A DNA stretch of 64,000 bases from Melastoma dodecandrum (lineage: Eukaryota; Streptophyta; Magnoliopsida; Myrtales; Melastomataceae). The translations under genes and the position numbers were made by a program. Location: contig JARUPY010000289.1 in NCBI GenBank assembly GCA_029817715.1, forward strand, positions 1 to 64,000. Direction: 5' to 3'. This document shows positions 9,565 to 17,690 of this stretch, piece after piece; the first letter of the stretch is position 1, and each line of letters opens with the position of its first letter. The notes under the pieces are model-generated. The model worked only from the letters and a program-made list of their open reading frames with translations, did not search any database and had not been told where the DNA came from.

Positions 9565-11661
9565 ATGCGTTACTGTCCCGATATCGACGGGCTGCGTGCC
9601 GTTGCCGTGCTGTCGGTGCTTTTCTACCATCTCGGCCTGACGCAATGTCCCGGCGGGTTCGTCGGCGTCGATATTTTCTTCGTCATCTCCGGCTATCTCA
9701 TCACCTCGTCGATCCTTGCCGACCGCCGCGGGCCCGGGTTCTCTTTCCTCGCCTTCTACGACCGGCGCATTCGGCGCATCTTTCCCGCGCTGATCGCGAT
9801 GGCGAGCGTCGTGACGCTCGCGGCCGCGTTTCTGCTGTCGCCGGCCGCGCTCGCCTATTATGGCAAGTCGCTTGCCGCAATGGGTGGGTTCGTCAGCAAC
9901 CTTTATCTCGGTGAAACGAGCAGCGTCGGCGGCTATTTCGCGAAGGCGTCGCAGGAGAATTTCCTGCTGCATATCTGGTCGCTGTCCGTCGAGGAGCAGT
10001 TCTACCTCTTCATGCCGCTCCTGCTCGTCCTGCTCAGGCGCAGGTCCGACGCATTCACGGCGAGGTGCCTCGCGGCGCTGGCCGTCGTCTCCTTCGCCTA
10101 CAGTGTCGTCGCGGTCGAGCTCAGCCCGGTCGGTGCCTACTACAACGTCCTTTCGCGCGCCTGGGAGCTGCTGCTCGGCAGTGTCCTGGCGTTCGGGCCC
10201 TTCGGTCGCGACCTGCCGCGGGCCGCACGCGAGGCGCTCGCTCTACTCGGCCTCGGCTTGATCGTCTACGCGATCGTCTTCTTCGGCAAGGAGACGCCGT
10301 TTCCCGGCGCCAGCGCGCTCTTGCCCTGCGGCGGCGCCGCCCTGCTGATCGCGACCGGCCGCGCCGGCGACACGCTGGCGAAACGGTTGCTCTCGACGCG
10401 ACCGCTGGTCGCCGTCGGGCTGGTGTCGTATTCGCTCTATCTATGGCATTGGCCGCTCGTCGCCGGCGCCCGCTATCTCACCCTCGGTCATCTCGACCTG
10501 CCGATCCGGATCGGGATCGTCGTGGCGTCGTTCGGCGCGGCCTATGCGTCGCTCGTCCTCGTCGAGCGGCCGTTCCGCCGCGGCTTCACGCTGCTTCCGC
10601 GCCGGACGATCGTCGCCGGCGGCATCGCGGCGAGCGCCGCTGTCGCCTGCCTCGGCGCCGCCTTCGCGACCACCGACGGCCTTCCGCAGCGCTTCGATCC
10701 GCATGCACGCGCACTCATCGCCGCGAACGAGGCGCGCGAGGTCGAGCACCCTCTGGCGCAATGCGAGAACTTGCAGAAGGACGTCCATTCCATGAAGGAC
10801 ATCCTGTTCTGCCCGGTCGGCGACGAGCCCCGGCACGTGATGTTCTGGGGCGACTCGCACGTCCATCTCCTCGAGCCGGCAATTCGCGCGCTGCATGACC
10901 AGGGAGCGCTCGACGGCCGTAGCGCGATCTTCGCGATCGCCGCGGCCTGCCCGCCCGTGCCGACCCTCGAAAATACGGTCAGGGGGTACCATTGCGCGGC
11001 GTTCGCGCCGCTCGCGCTCGACCGCGCGATGCAAAGCGACGTCGACGTCGTCTTTATCGGCTTCGCGGCCTTGTTCGACCTCACCGACTTCAGCGTCTGT
11101 GAGATGGGTCGGGATGGGTGCGGCAAACCGCTCACCCGCGCAGAGGCCGACGATCTCTTTCTTGCGAGGCTCCGCCAGACGGTGATCAAGCTCCAGACGC
11201 ACGGCAAGACCGTCGTCCTGGCGTTGCCGGCGCCGTTCTACAGCCAGGATATTCCAGACCTCCTCACAAGGAAGATCGCGCTCGGTCGGCTGAATAGCGT
11301 CATCGACGTCGAATCGCGCATGCGCCGTTTCGACTTCGCGCCGTTGCGCGAGCGGGTCAGGGCCTTGGCGCGCGCGCTGGATGCGCGAATTTTCGACCCG
11401 CGGGAGGCCTTATGTGCCGGCAACCAGTGCGTCTATGCGCGCGGCGGCGTCTCCCTCTATGCCGACAGCAACCATCTCGCCACGAGCCAGGCCGACATGT
11501 TCGCGCCGCTTCTCGCCGAGGCTCTCGACGGGCGGAAAGCTCTCGGCCGTGTCATGTCGGATGCCCGCCGCGGCAACGACATGGTGTCCTCGGTTCGCGT
11601 GTCGGGCATCCTGAAGCGACCGTCGGGCACGCCGTACTCGGTCCCGAGCACCAGGCTCTGA
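9565..11661 (+). CDS. Acyltransferase-3 / SGNH fusion protein (OafA-YrhL type)
   Basis: This inner-membrane O-acyltransferase probably acetylates a surface polysaccharide. The first 350 or so residues are the acyltransferase-3 domain: YCPDIDGLRAVAVLSVLFYH with its catalytic His, GFVGVDIFFVISGYLI, the RRIRRIFPAL loop, SLSVEEQFYLF and YSLYLWHWPL. The C-terminal third is periplasmic and of SGNH type, with FWGDSHVHLLEP as the Gly-Asp-Ser block and a late DSNHLA as the Asp-x-x-His block. The start at 9565 is chosen because the family begins a few residues before R-Y-x-P-D/E-I-D-G; an upstream ATG at 9478 is possible. It stands alone, with no visible polysaccharide cluster. Confidence 0.88.
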   Translation: MRYCPDIDGLRAVAVLSVLFYHLGLTQCPGGFVGVDIFFVISGYLITSSILADRRGPGFSFLAFYDRRIRRIFPALIAMASVVTLAAAFLLSPAALAYYGKSLAAMGGFVSNLYLGETSSVGGYFAKASQENFLLHIWSLSVEEQFYLFMPLLLVLLRRRSDAFTARCLAALAVVSFAYSVVAVELSPVGAYYNVLSRAWELLLGSVLAFGPFGRDLPRAAREALALLGLGLIVYAIVFFGKETPFPGASALLPCGGAALLIATGRAGDTLAKRLLSTRPLVAVGLVSYSLYLWHWPLVAGARYLTLGHLDLPIRIGIVVASFGAAYASLVLVERPFRRGFTLLPRRTIVAGGIAASAAVACLGAAFATTDGLPQRFDPHARALIAANEAREVEHPLAQCENLQKDVHSMKDILFCPVGDEPRHVMFWGDSHVHLLEPAIRALHDQGALDGRSAIFAIAAACPPVPTLENTVRGYHCAAFAPLALDRAMQSDVDVVFIGFAALFDLTDFSVCEMGRDGCGKPLTRAEADDLFLARLRQTVIKLQTHGKTVVLALPAPFYSQDIPDLLTRKIALGRLNSVIDVESRMRRFDFAPLRERVRALARALDARIFDPREALCAGNQCVYARGGVSLYADSNHLATSQADMFAPLLAEALDGRKALGRVMSDARRGNDMVSSVRVSGILKRPSGTPYSVPSTRL

Positions 11662-11741
11662 GGTCGGCCATTTAGCCGCCCCCTGTACCCGGCGCGCGCC
11701 CTCGCCTAAAGAGCACGCGGCGCGGAGGCAGGGAGATCGTC

Positions 11742-12746
11742 ATGGCCGAGACGTTGGTACGCACGGGCCGGCTCGTCACCGTCTTCGGCGGGTCCGGCTT
11801 CGTCGGACGCTACGTCTCGCGGGCGCTCGCCCGGCACGGCTGGCGGGTGCGGGTGGCGGTGCGGCGCCCTGGTCTCGCCTTCGTCCAGCAGCCCTCCGGC
11901 ATGGTCGGCCAGATCACCGCCGTGCAGGCCAACCTGCGGCACGCCGAGACGGTCGCCCGCGCCGTGCGCGACGCCGATGCGGTGGTCAACCTCGTCGGCC
12001 TCCTGGCCGAGACCGGGCCGCAGACGTTCGGCGCGATCCACACCGAGGGCACGCGGGCCATCGTCGACGCCGTCAAGGCGGCGGGCGTCACCCGGTTCGT
12101 GCAGATGTCGGCGATCGGCGCGGACCCCGCCTCGACGGCCGAATACGGTCGCACCAAGGCCGCCGCGGAGGCGATCGTGCGCGACGCGCTTCCCGAGGCG
12201 GTGATCGTGCGCCCTTCGGTGATCTTCGGGCCGGAGGACAAGTTCTTCAATCGTTTTGCCGCCATGGCGCGCATCATGCCGGCGCTGCCGCTGATCGGCG
12301 GTGGCCACGGCCTCGTCCAGCCGGTCTTCGTCGGCGACGTCGCCGAGGCCATCGCGCTCGCAGTGGACGGCAAGGCGAGGCCCGGCACGATCTACGAGCT
12401 GGGCGGCCCCGAGGCCGCCTCGTTCGAGGCGGTCATGCGCTTCATCCTGAAGACGACGGGACGCCGGCGGGCGCTCCTGCCGATCCCCTTTCCGGCGGCG
12501 ATGCAGATGGCGCGCGTGACCGAGCTCGCCAAGCGCGCGTCCTTCGGCGTCCTGCCCGAGATGCTCGACATGACGCAGGACCAGATCGAGCTCCTGAAGC
12601 ACGACAACGTCGTCTCGCAGGTTGCGGAGACCGAGGGGCGCACCCTGCGCGGCCTCGGCATCGAGCCCGAATCCTACGAGGCCTTCGTGCCATCCTACCT
12701 CGGCCGCTTCCGCAAGACCGGCCAGTACGCGAGCTACCGCGCCTGA
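11742..12746 (+). CDS. Complex I NDUFA9-like NAD(P)-binding protein
   Basis: This atypical short-chain dehydrogenase (334 residues) resembles the NDUFA9 accessory subunit of respiratory complex I. It has the nucleotide-binding VFGGSGFVGRYVSRAL at residues 14-29, NLVGLLAE, FVQMSAIGADP, the catalytic-like YGRTKAAAE and VIVRPSVIFGPEDKFFNRFA. In alphaproteobacteria such proteins may assist complex I or act in quinone-related steps; the role here is inferred. A GGGAGA ribosome site precedes the ATG. Its last 13 bases overlap the convergent gene at 12734-13414. Confidence 0.85.
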   Translation: MAETLVRTGRLVTVFGGSGFVGRYVSRALARHGWRVRVAVRRPGLAFVQQPSGMVGQITAVQANLRHAETVARAVRDADAVVNLVGLLAETGPQTFGAIHTEGTRAIVDAVKAAGVTRFVQMSAIGADPASTAEYGRTKAAAEAIVRDALPEAVIVRPSVIFGPEDKFFNRFAAMARIMPALPLIGGGHGLVQPVFVGDVAEAIALAVDGKARPGTIYELGGPEAASFEAVMRFILKTTGRRRALLPIPFPAAMQMARVTELAKRASFGVLPEMLDMTQDQIELLKHDNVVSQVAETEGRTLRGLGIEPESYEAFVPSYLGRFRKTGQYASYRA

Positions 12747-13414
12747 AGGCGTGGCGGCGCGACGATCGGCTGCGCCACGCGCACGAGCAATGCGGTCGCG
12801 AAGAGCGGGGTGAGCAGGTTGACGAGCGGCACCGCCATCAGCGCCGCGCAGAGGCATCCCGCCAGGAAGATGCGCATGGCGTGGCGGCGGCGCAGTGCCC
12901 GCACCGCGTCGACGTCGCGATAGCGCAACGCCGCAAGCTCGAAGAAGCCGCGCCCGAGCAGGTAGGCATTGGCGCCGAAGAAGGCGACGAGGTTGACGCC
13001 GGGCAGGAGCAGGAGCAGCAGCGCGAACACGTTGACGGCGAGTGAGACGAGGCCGAACTTGACGCCGATCCACAGCGCCGGGCCGATCGGCATGGCGCGC
13101 CCGCGCCCCGCTGGCCCGACGACCGCCGCCTCGACATGGTCGGCGAGCTCGTCGAAGAACAGGCCCGCGACGACAAAGGAGACCGGCGTCACCAGGAAAG
13201 CGAGCCCGACGACGAGGCCGAGCCCGGCCAGGACGTGCAGGATCGTCGCGAGCCACGCCACGTGCGGCAGCAGCACGTAGGCGACGACGAGCTTCTCGAG
13301 GGCCGCGCCGCAGAGCGCGAGCAGCAGCAGGGTCAGGCCGATCGACTTCCAGAACACCGCGCGGAACGGCGGCGTGAAGATTTCCTCGGCGGCGGCGAAG
13401 GCGGTCGCGATCAT
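12734..13414 (-). CDS. EI24/CysZ-like membrane protein
   Basis: The 226-residue protein has four to five hydrophobic segments: FWKSIGLTLLLLALCGAAL, a long AWLATILHVLAGLGLVVGLAFLV, FGLVSLAVNVFALLLLLLPGVNLVAFFGANAYLLGR and a C-terminal AGCLCAALMAVPLVNLLTPLFATALLV. The NAYLLGRGFFELAALR segment is typical of the EI24/CysZ family (PF07264), whose CysZ branch takes up sulfate. No cysteine-synthesis genes are adjacent, so sulfate transport is only a family-level guess. The start at 13414 is the only ATG giving the full N-terminus. Confidence 0.82.
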   Translation of the reverse strand: MIATAFAAAEEIFTPPFRAVFWKSIGLTLLLLALCGAALEKLVVAYVLLPHVAWLATILHVLAGLGLVVGLAFLVTPVSFVVAGLFFDELADHVEAAVVGPAGRGRAMPIGPALWIGVKFGLVSLAVNVFALLLLLLPGVNLVAFFGANAYLLGRGFFELAALRYRDVDAVRALRRRHAMRIFLAGCLCAALMAVPLVNLLTPLFATALLVRVAQPIVAPPRLQAR

Positions 13415-13469
13415 GCGGGTTGATAGCCGCGAGCCGCCGTCATTGCGAGCGCGTCGAACGCGACGCCGC

Positions 13470-14021
13470 TCAGGCCGTGTCGTCGGGGAACGGAGCGTCG
13501 CTGTCGCCGGCGAGCAGCATCTGCGGCACCTGCTTCAGCGTCCAATTGGGAGCGCCGCTGAGCAGGAACACCATGTCGAAACGGTCGCCCGGCCAATGCG
13601 GCGCTTTCACCGTGTGATCCGTCACGTGCTTCACGATGTCCTTGATGTGCTTGTGCTCCCAGGCGACGAGTATGGTGCCTTGCAGCCCTGCGAGCAGCTC
13701 GGCGAGCGCTTTCTCGTCGCCCACGGCGTATCGCTGATCCACCGTCAGCGCCGCCAGACTTGCCAGTGGGAACAAGGTATGCGCCGCCCGGACGCTCTCG
13801 TCGCCCTTGTCCGGTTTTGGTGCAAAGAGCGCCGTCGGCACTGGCAGCACAGGGTTCGGCGTGGGGCCGAGCGGAAGGAAGAAGCGCCCAAGCGCGCCGG
13901 CCCGTTGCCAGCCACGCACGACAAGCTCGTGATCGTTCTGCGTTCCGTCCTGCGTCACCCCTTGCGCGCCGTCTCCCGGCTTCTCGCCGTGGCGGATCAG
14001 CATGATCGATGTCGGCGCCAT
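13470..14021 (-). CDS. Histidine phosphatase superfamily protein
   Basis: The protein of about 183 residues begins MAPTSIMLIRHGEKP, carrying the RHG catalytic motif (His near residue 11) of the phosphoglycerate mutase-like branch. VAWEHKHIKDIVKHV near the end supplies the second conserved His. The start at 14021 is preceded by AAGGAG at a good distance, which decides it over longer in-frame options. Substrate is unknown; the compact form resembles plain phosphohistidine or small-molecule phosphatases. It is divergent from malonyl-CoA decarboxylase, 320 bases away. Confidence 0.8.
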   Translation of the reverse strand: MAPTSIMLIRHGEKPGDGAQGVTQDGTQNDHELVVRGWQRAGALGRFFLPLGPTPNPVLPVPTALFAPKPDKGDESVRAAHTLFPLASLAALTVDQRYAVGDEKALAELLAGLQGTILVAWEHKHIKDIVKHVTDHTVKAPHWPGDRFDMVFLLSGAPNWTLKQVPQMLLAGDSDAPFPDDTA

Positions 14022-14341
14022 ATGTGTCTCCTTCGAGCCGTCGATGAGGGCGCCTCGGCACCGCGTCGTTGCAAATATGCGCCCGGAAACGGAAACGCGA
14101 TCGGCGGCGCGATCGCGATGTCGAGCGTGGCCTACAGCGGCGCATCGATCTGACGTCGCGACGTCAAGATGCACCTCGTTCGCGTCGTGTTGCAGCATGG
14201 CACGCGCGCCGAGGCTTGACGATTGAGCCAAAGGGTTGAACCGCGTGCGGCGCGGACTCGGCTTGTCGCCCGCGCGGCCGAGGGGCATATGCCGGGAGCC
14301 GGCGCGACGGCCACCGCCCGTCCCGGCCCGCGAGGTTCCGC

Positions 14342-15709
14342 ATGGCCGCCACGGGCGCGCTCTTCTCCGATCTCTTCAACGCGATCACCGAGCGTGGGCG
14401 CAGCTGGATCGGCCGCAAGCCGGCGGCCGACGAGCTCGCCGCCAGCCCGGAGCAGCTCGTCGAGCGCTGCGAGGCGCTGTTGTCGGGCCGCGGCGAGGCG
14501 TCGGGCACGGCGCTCGCGGACGCGCTGATCGCGGCTTATACGGCGCTCGACGCGGACGGCCGCCACGTCTTCTTCCGCGCGTTGCTCGAGCGGTTCGGGC
14601 CGGATACGCAGCGCCTCGTCGCGCTCAGCCGGCAATGGCTCGCCGACCAGTCCGACGTCGCCGCGGCCGAGCTGCATTTCGCCTCGGAGCCGCGTCGGCA
14701 GGAGCTGCTGCGCCGCCTCAACCGGGCGCCCGGCGGCACCAAGGCGCTCGTCGCCATGCGCGCCGATCTCCTCGCGGCGCTGAAGGCCGACAAAGCCTTG
14801 GCGCCGGTCGACCGTGATTTCACGCATCTGCTCTCGTCCTGGTTCAACCGCGGCTTTCTGGTCTTGCGCGCGATCGATTGGTCGACGCCAGCGATCGTGT
14901 TGGAGAAGATCATCCGCTACGAGGCGGTGCACGAGATCAGCGACTTCCCGAGCCTGCGGCTGCGCATCGATCCGCCGGACCGGCGCTGCTACGGCTTCTT
15001 CCACCCGGCGCTTCCCGACGAGCCGCTGATCTTCGTCGAGGTCGCCCTCACGGATTCGATCCCCGCGGCGATCGGCCCGCTGCTCGATGCCGCCCGCAAG
15101 CCGGTGACCGCGGAAAAGGTAAAGGTCGCCGTCTTCTACTCGATCTCGAACTGCCAGAGGGGGCTCGCCGGCATCTCCTTCGGCAACTTCCTCATCAAGC
15201 AGGTCGTGCAGGAGCTGCGGCGCGAGTTCCCGCGCATCGAGACCTTCGTCACCTTGTCGCCGGCGCCGGGCTTCCTGCGCTGGCTGAACGACCTCGATAT
15301 CGCGAGCCTGAGCGTCGAGGATCGCCAGCTCCTCGCCAAGCTCGACACCAGCCATTGGCGCGAGGAGGCGGGCGTGCCGGAGCGCGTGCGCAAGCCCGTC
15401 GAGCCGCTGGCCGCCGCCTATTTCCTCACCGCGAAGCGTGCGGACGGACGACCCGCGGACCCCGTCGCGGGCTTCCACCTCGGCAACGGCGCCCGGCTCG
15501 AGCGGCTGAACTGGCTCGGCGATCTCTCCGAGAAGGGGATGCGCGATTCAGCCGGTTTGATGGTGAACTACCTCTACGATCTCGACGAGATCGAGAAGAA
15601 CCACGAGGCTTTCGCCAACAATGCCGAGATCGTCGCCGCGCCGGCCGTGCGCAAGCTCATGCGGCCGGAGGCGAAGGGGCGGATCGCCGAAGCGACGTCG
15701 GCGAGATAG
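14342..15709 (+). CDS. Malonyl-CoA decarboxylase
   Basis: It converts malonyl-CoA to acetyl-CoA and CO2. The 455-residue protein has a helical N-terminal oligomerisation half and a C-terminal acetyltransferase-like catalytic half. Visible family landmarks are SSWFNRGFLVLRAIDWSTPA, the DRRCYGFFHP block, FVEVALTDSIP, FYSISNCQRGLAGISFGNFL (with the conserved Ser), FVTLSPAPGFLRWL and the catalytic-His region FHLGNGARLERLNWLGD. No matB or malonate transporter is next to it, so it may simply limit malonyl-CoA. Confidence 0.93.
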   Translation: MAATGALFSDLFNAITERGRSWIGRKPAADELAASPEQLVERCEALLSGRGEASGTALADALIAAYTALDADGRHVFFRALLERFGPDTQRLVALSRQWLADQSDVAAAELHFASEPRRQELLRRLNRAPGGTKALVAMRADLLAALKADKALAPVDRDFTHLLSSWFNRGFLVLRAIDWSTPAIVLEKIIRYEAVHEISDFPSLRLRIDPPDRRCYGFFHPALPDEPLIFVEVALTDSIPAAIGPLLDAARKPVTAEKVKVAVFYSISNCQRGLAGISFGNFLIKQVVQELRREFPRIETFVTLSPAPGFLRWLNDLDIASLSVEDRQLLAKLDTSHWREEAGVPERVRKPVEPLAAAYFLTAKRADGRPADPVAGFHLGNGARLERLNWLGDLSEKGMRDSAGLMVNYLYDLDEIEKNHEAFANNAEIVAAPAVRKLMRPEAKGRIAEATSAR

Positions 15710-15778
15710 CAAGGCGGTTCTCGATAGGCGCCACGTGACACTTGTGCAGCGCGCGATTGATCGGAAATCGCGTGCGCC

Positions 15779-16891
15779 TTATCCGGCGTGCTTTCCGCCG
15801 TGGCCGAGCCCGTGCGTCTCGTGCGCGTCCGCTGTCAGCGACGAACCCGCGAAGGCAGCGTGGGGATGGGTCGTGGTGGTGGTGGCTCCTGCGCCACCCG
15901 TCATGCCCGCCTGGACCCAGCTCGTATCGACCGACCCGCCGCGCGCGCCGGCGGCGCCAGCGAGGGTACCGCCGAAGAAGCCCGCATCTGCGCCGGTCGA
16001 GCCGTCGCCGAGATACAGGGTGAGATTGAGGTCCGACGACGATGCGTAATTGGTCAGCGGGTGATAGCTCAGGCCCTGGAGAAAACGCGTGCCCGCGCTG
16101 TCGTAATCGCCATTGTTGAGATCGGTGACGAAGTCGGTCACGGCGGAATCGAAAATGCTCGTGTCGATGATGGTCGGGGCGCCGTAGTGCGCGATTTTCT
16201 GCGAGGTGAGCAGGGAGCCGTAGGGGTTTTGGCCAGGCTGGTTGCCGGGGCCGTCGTTGGCGTAATTTCCGATCGGGTCGTTGTAGTCGACATAATTGGT
16301 GAGCTTCGACGGCTTCTGCTTGGCGAGCGTCGCGATTCCGGGCGCGGCGAACGTCACGCCGGCAAGCTGGGTGGCTTGGGCGGCATATTCCGCGTCGGCA
16401 GCGCCGAGCGAGTGACCGGTCAGAAACACGTTGCTCTTGCCGATCGTCGGCGCGACCTGGTTGATGACCCGCTGGGCGAAGGCGATCGAATCGGCGGCCG
16501 AGGGCGGCTGGCCTCCGGCGTAGATATAGGCGTTGTCGATCGCCTGGCCGCCCCTGAATGTGCCGCCCTGCGCGAGCAGGTTGGTACCCTCGTAGGCAAC
16601 GATGACTTGGCTGTTCTTGGTGACGGAGCCGTTCTTGCTCAGGTTGGTGCCGAAGGCCTCCGCGTAGAAGCCGTCCTTGTTGATCACCGACGAGACGACA
16701 TGGCCGTTCGACATCAGAGGAGAAAACTGGATGTTGGCCTGCAGCGAAGTCGTCCCGTACGGGGTATCGTAAGCGTAATACATGTAGTCGGAAAGGTTGA
16801 TGAAGGCGCTCAGGGAGGGTGGCGCGCTCGCCCCCGCGCCGCGCTTCGAATGGGAGCCGGATGCTTTGCCGTCGTCGAATCGAACGCTCAT
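15779..16891 (-). CDS. Class-3 lipase-like alpha/beta hydrolase
   Basis: This is a putative lipase or phospholipase of about 370 residues. The nucleophile elbow VFLTGHSLGAADAEYAA is clear. NDPIGNYAND may supply the acidic residue and SYHPLTNYA the His. The N-terminal part (YYAYDTPYG, VIVAYEGTNLLAQGG) fits the lipase class-3 fold. There is no signal peptide, and the tail is rich in Gly, Ala and Thr (FFGGTLAGAAGARGG). A GAGGGG ribosome site fits the second ATG (16891) better than the one at 16897. It lies 45 bases downstream of the YbjN-like gene in the same direction and reads away from the TIR gene. A broken relative lies at 3700-4620. Confidence 0.75.
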   Translation of the reverse strand: MSVRFDDGKASGSHSKRGAGASAPPSLSAFINLSDYMYYAYDTPYGTTSLQANIQFSPLMSNGHVVSSVINKDGFYAEAFGTNLSKNGSVTKNSQVIVAYEGTNLLAQGGTFRGGQAIDNAYIYAGGQPPSAADSIAFAQRVINQVAPTIGKSNVFLTGHSLGAADAEYAAQATQLAGVTFAAPGIATLAKQKPSKLTNYVDYNDPIGNYANDGPGNQPGQNPYGSLLTSQKIAHYGAPTIIDTSIFDSAVTDFVTDLNNGDYDSAGTRFLQGLSYHPLTNYASSSDLNLTLYLGDGSTGADAGFFGGTLAGAAGARGGSVDTSWVQAGMTGGAGATTTTTHPHAAFAGSSLTADAHETHGLGHGGKHAG

Positions 16892-16936
16892 CTTCATCCC
16901 CTCAATGTGCCGAGATGGATCGCTCCCGTCGGGCAG

Positions 16937-17458
16937 TTATTCGGTGAACTTCTTGAAGTTGCCCATGATGCTGTCGAACAGCGTCACCGATTCCTTGATC
17001 GATCCCAAGGTCATGCCGTCGATGTACAGGTCGTAATCCAGCACCAGGCTGCCATCGTCCGGGTTTATGTACAGGCGTGAGTAGCGCTTGGCGGCATTGT
17101 ACGAATTGATCCGCGAAAGCGTGAAGCTCGGGTCCTTCTCGAAGGTCGCCTCGTATTGGATCGACGTGCAATTGTACGATCCATCGCAGTCGAAGAAATA
17201 GATGAAGATCTTGTAGCCGGCCATGCCGGTGGCGACATCCTTGTTCTTCTTGTTCTCGCCGTAGGTCTGGACGTTGGCGCGGTAGCCCATGTCCTGCAGG
17301 ATGGCCGCCAGCCTCTCGGGGGTCAGCGACTGGATGACCTCGTCGTCGGGCTTCCCGGCGCTGGGCGGCGAGGAACTCGACCCTTGCGCCCGGACGGGTG
17401 GCGCCAGAAACGAAAAAGAGAGAGCGGCGACGGCCGCGACCAAGGCGAGGCTACGCAT
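16937..17458 (-). CDS. YbjN-domain secreted protein
   Basis: The protein has about 173 residues. A signal peptide (RSLALVAAVAALSFSFLAPPVRAQ) is followed by a Ser-rich linker and a YbjN-like domain: VIQSLTPERLAAILQDMGY, then an IFIYFFDCDGSYNCTSIQY strand pair with two Cys, and a LYIDGMTLGSIKESVTLF end. YbjN proteins are small folds resembling type III secretion chaperones, with no firm enzymatic role. The start at 17458 gives the cleanest signal peptide. It probably shares a transcript with the lipase gene and diverges from the TIR gene across 232 bases. Confidence 0.75.
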   Translation of the reverse strand: MRSLALVAAVAALSFSFLAPPVRAQGSSSSPPSAGKPDDEVIQSLTPERLAAILQDMGYRANVQTYGENKKNKDVATGMAGYKIFIYFFDCDGSYNCTSIQYEATFEKDPSFTLSRINSYNAAKRYSRLYINPDDGSLVLDYDLYIDGMTLGSIKESVTLFDSIMGNFKKFTE

Positions 17459-17690
17459 TTCCGACCGCTCCCCCACGACGCCGGCGGGGCGTTCCCGCAC
17501 TTTGTTCCCATTGCGTACTTACGTCATTCCCACCGCTGTCGCAACACGATGAACGGGTCAGAGAAGGGGCGGCCGGCCTCCCAATTCCTCCCTTGCGCCG
17601 CGCCCGTCGCGACTGCCATATTGCAGCGGTTGACGCGGAGTCTCGTCGAGGACTTTGGCTGAAGGACTTCGTTGTGGGACTTGGGCTGTC

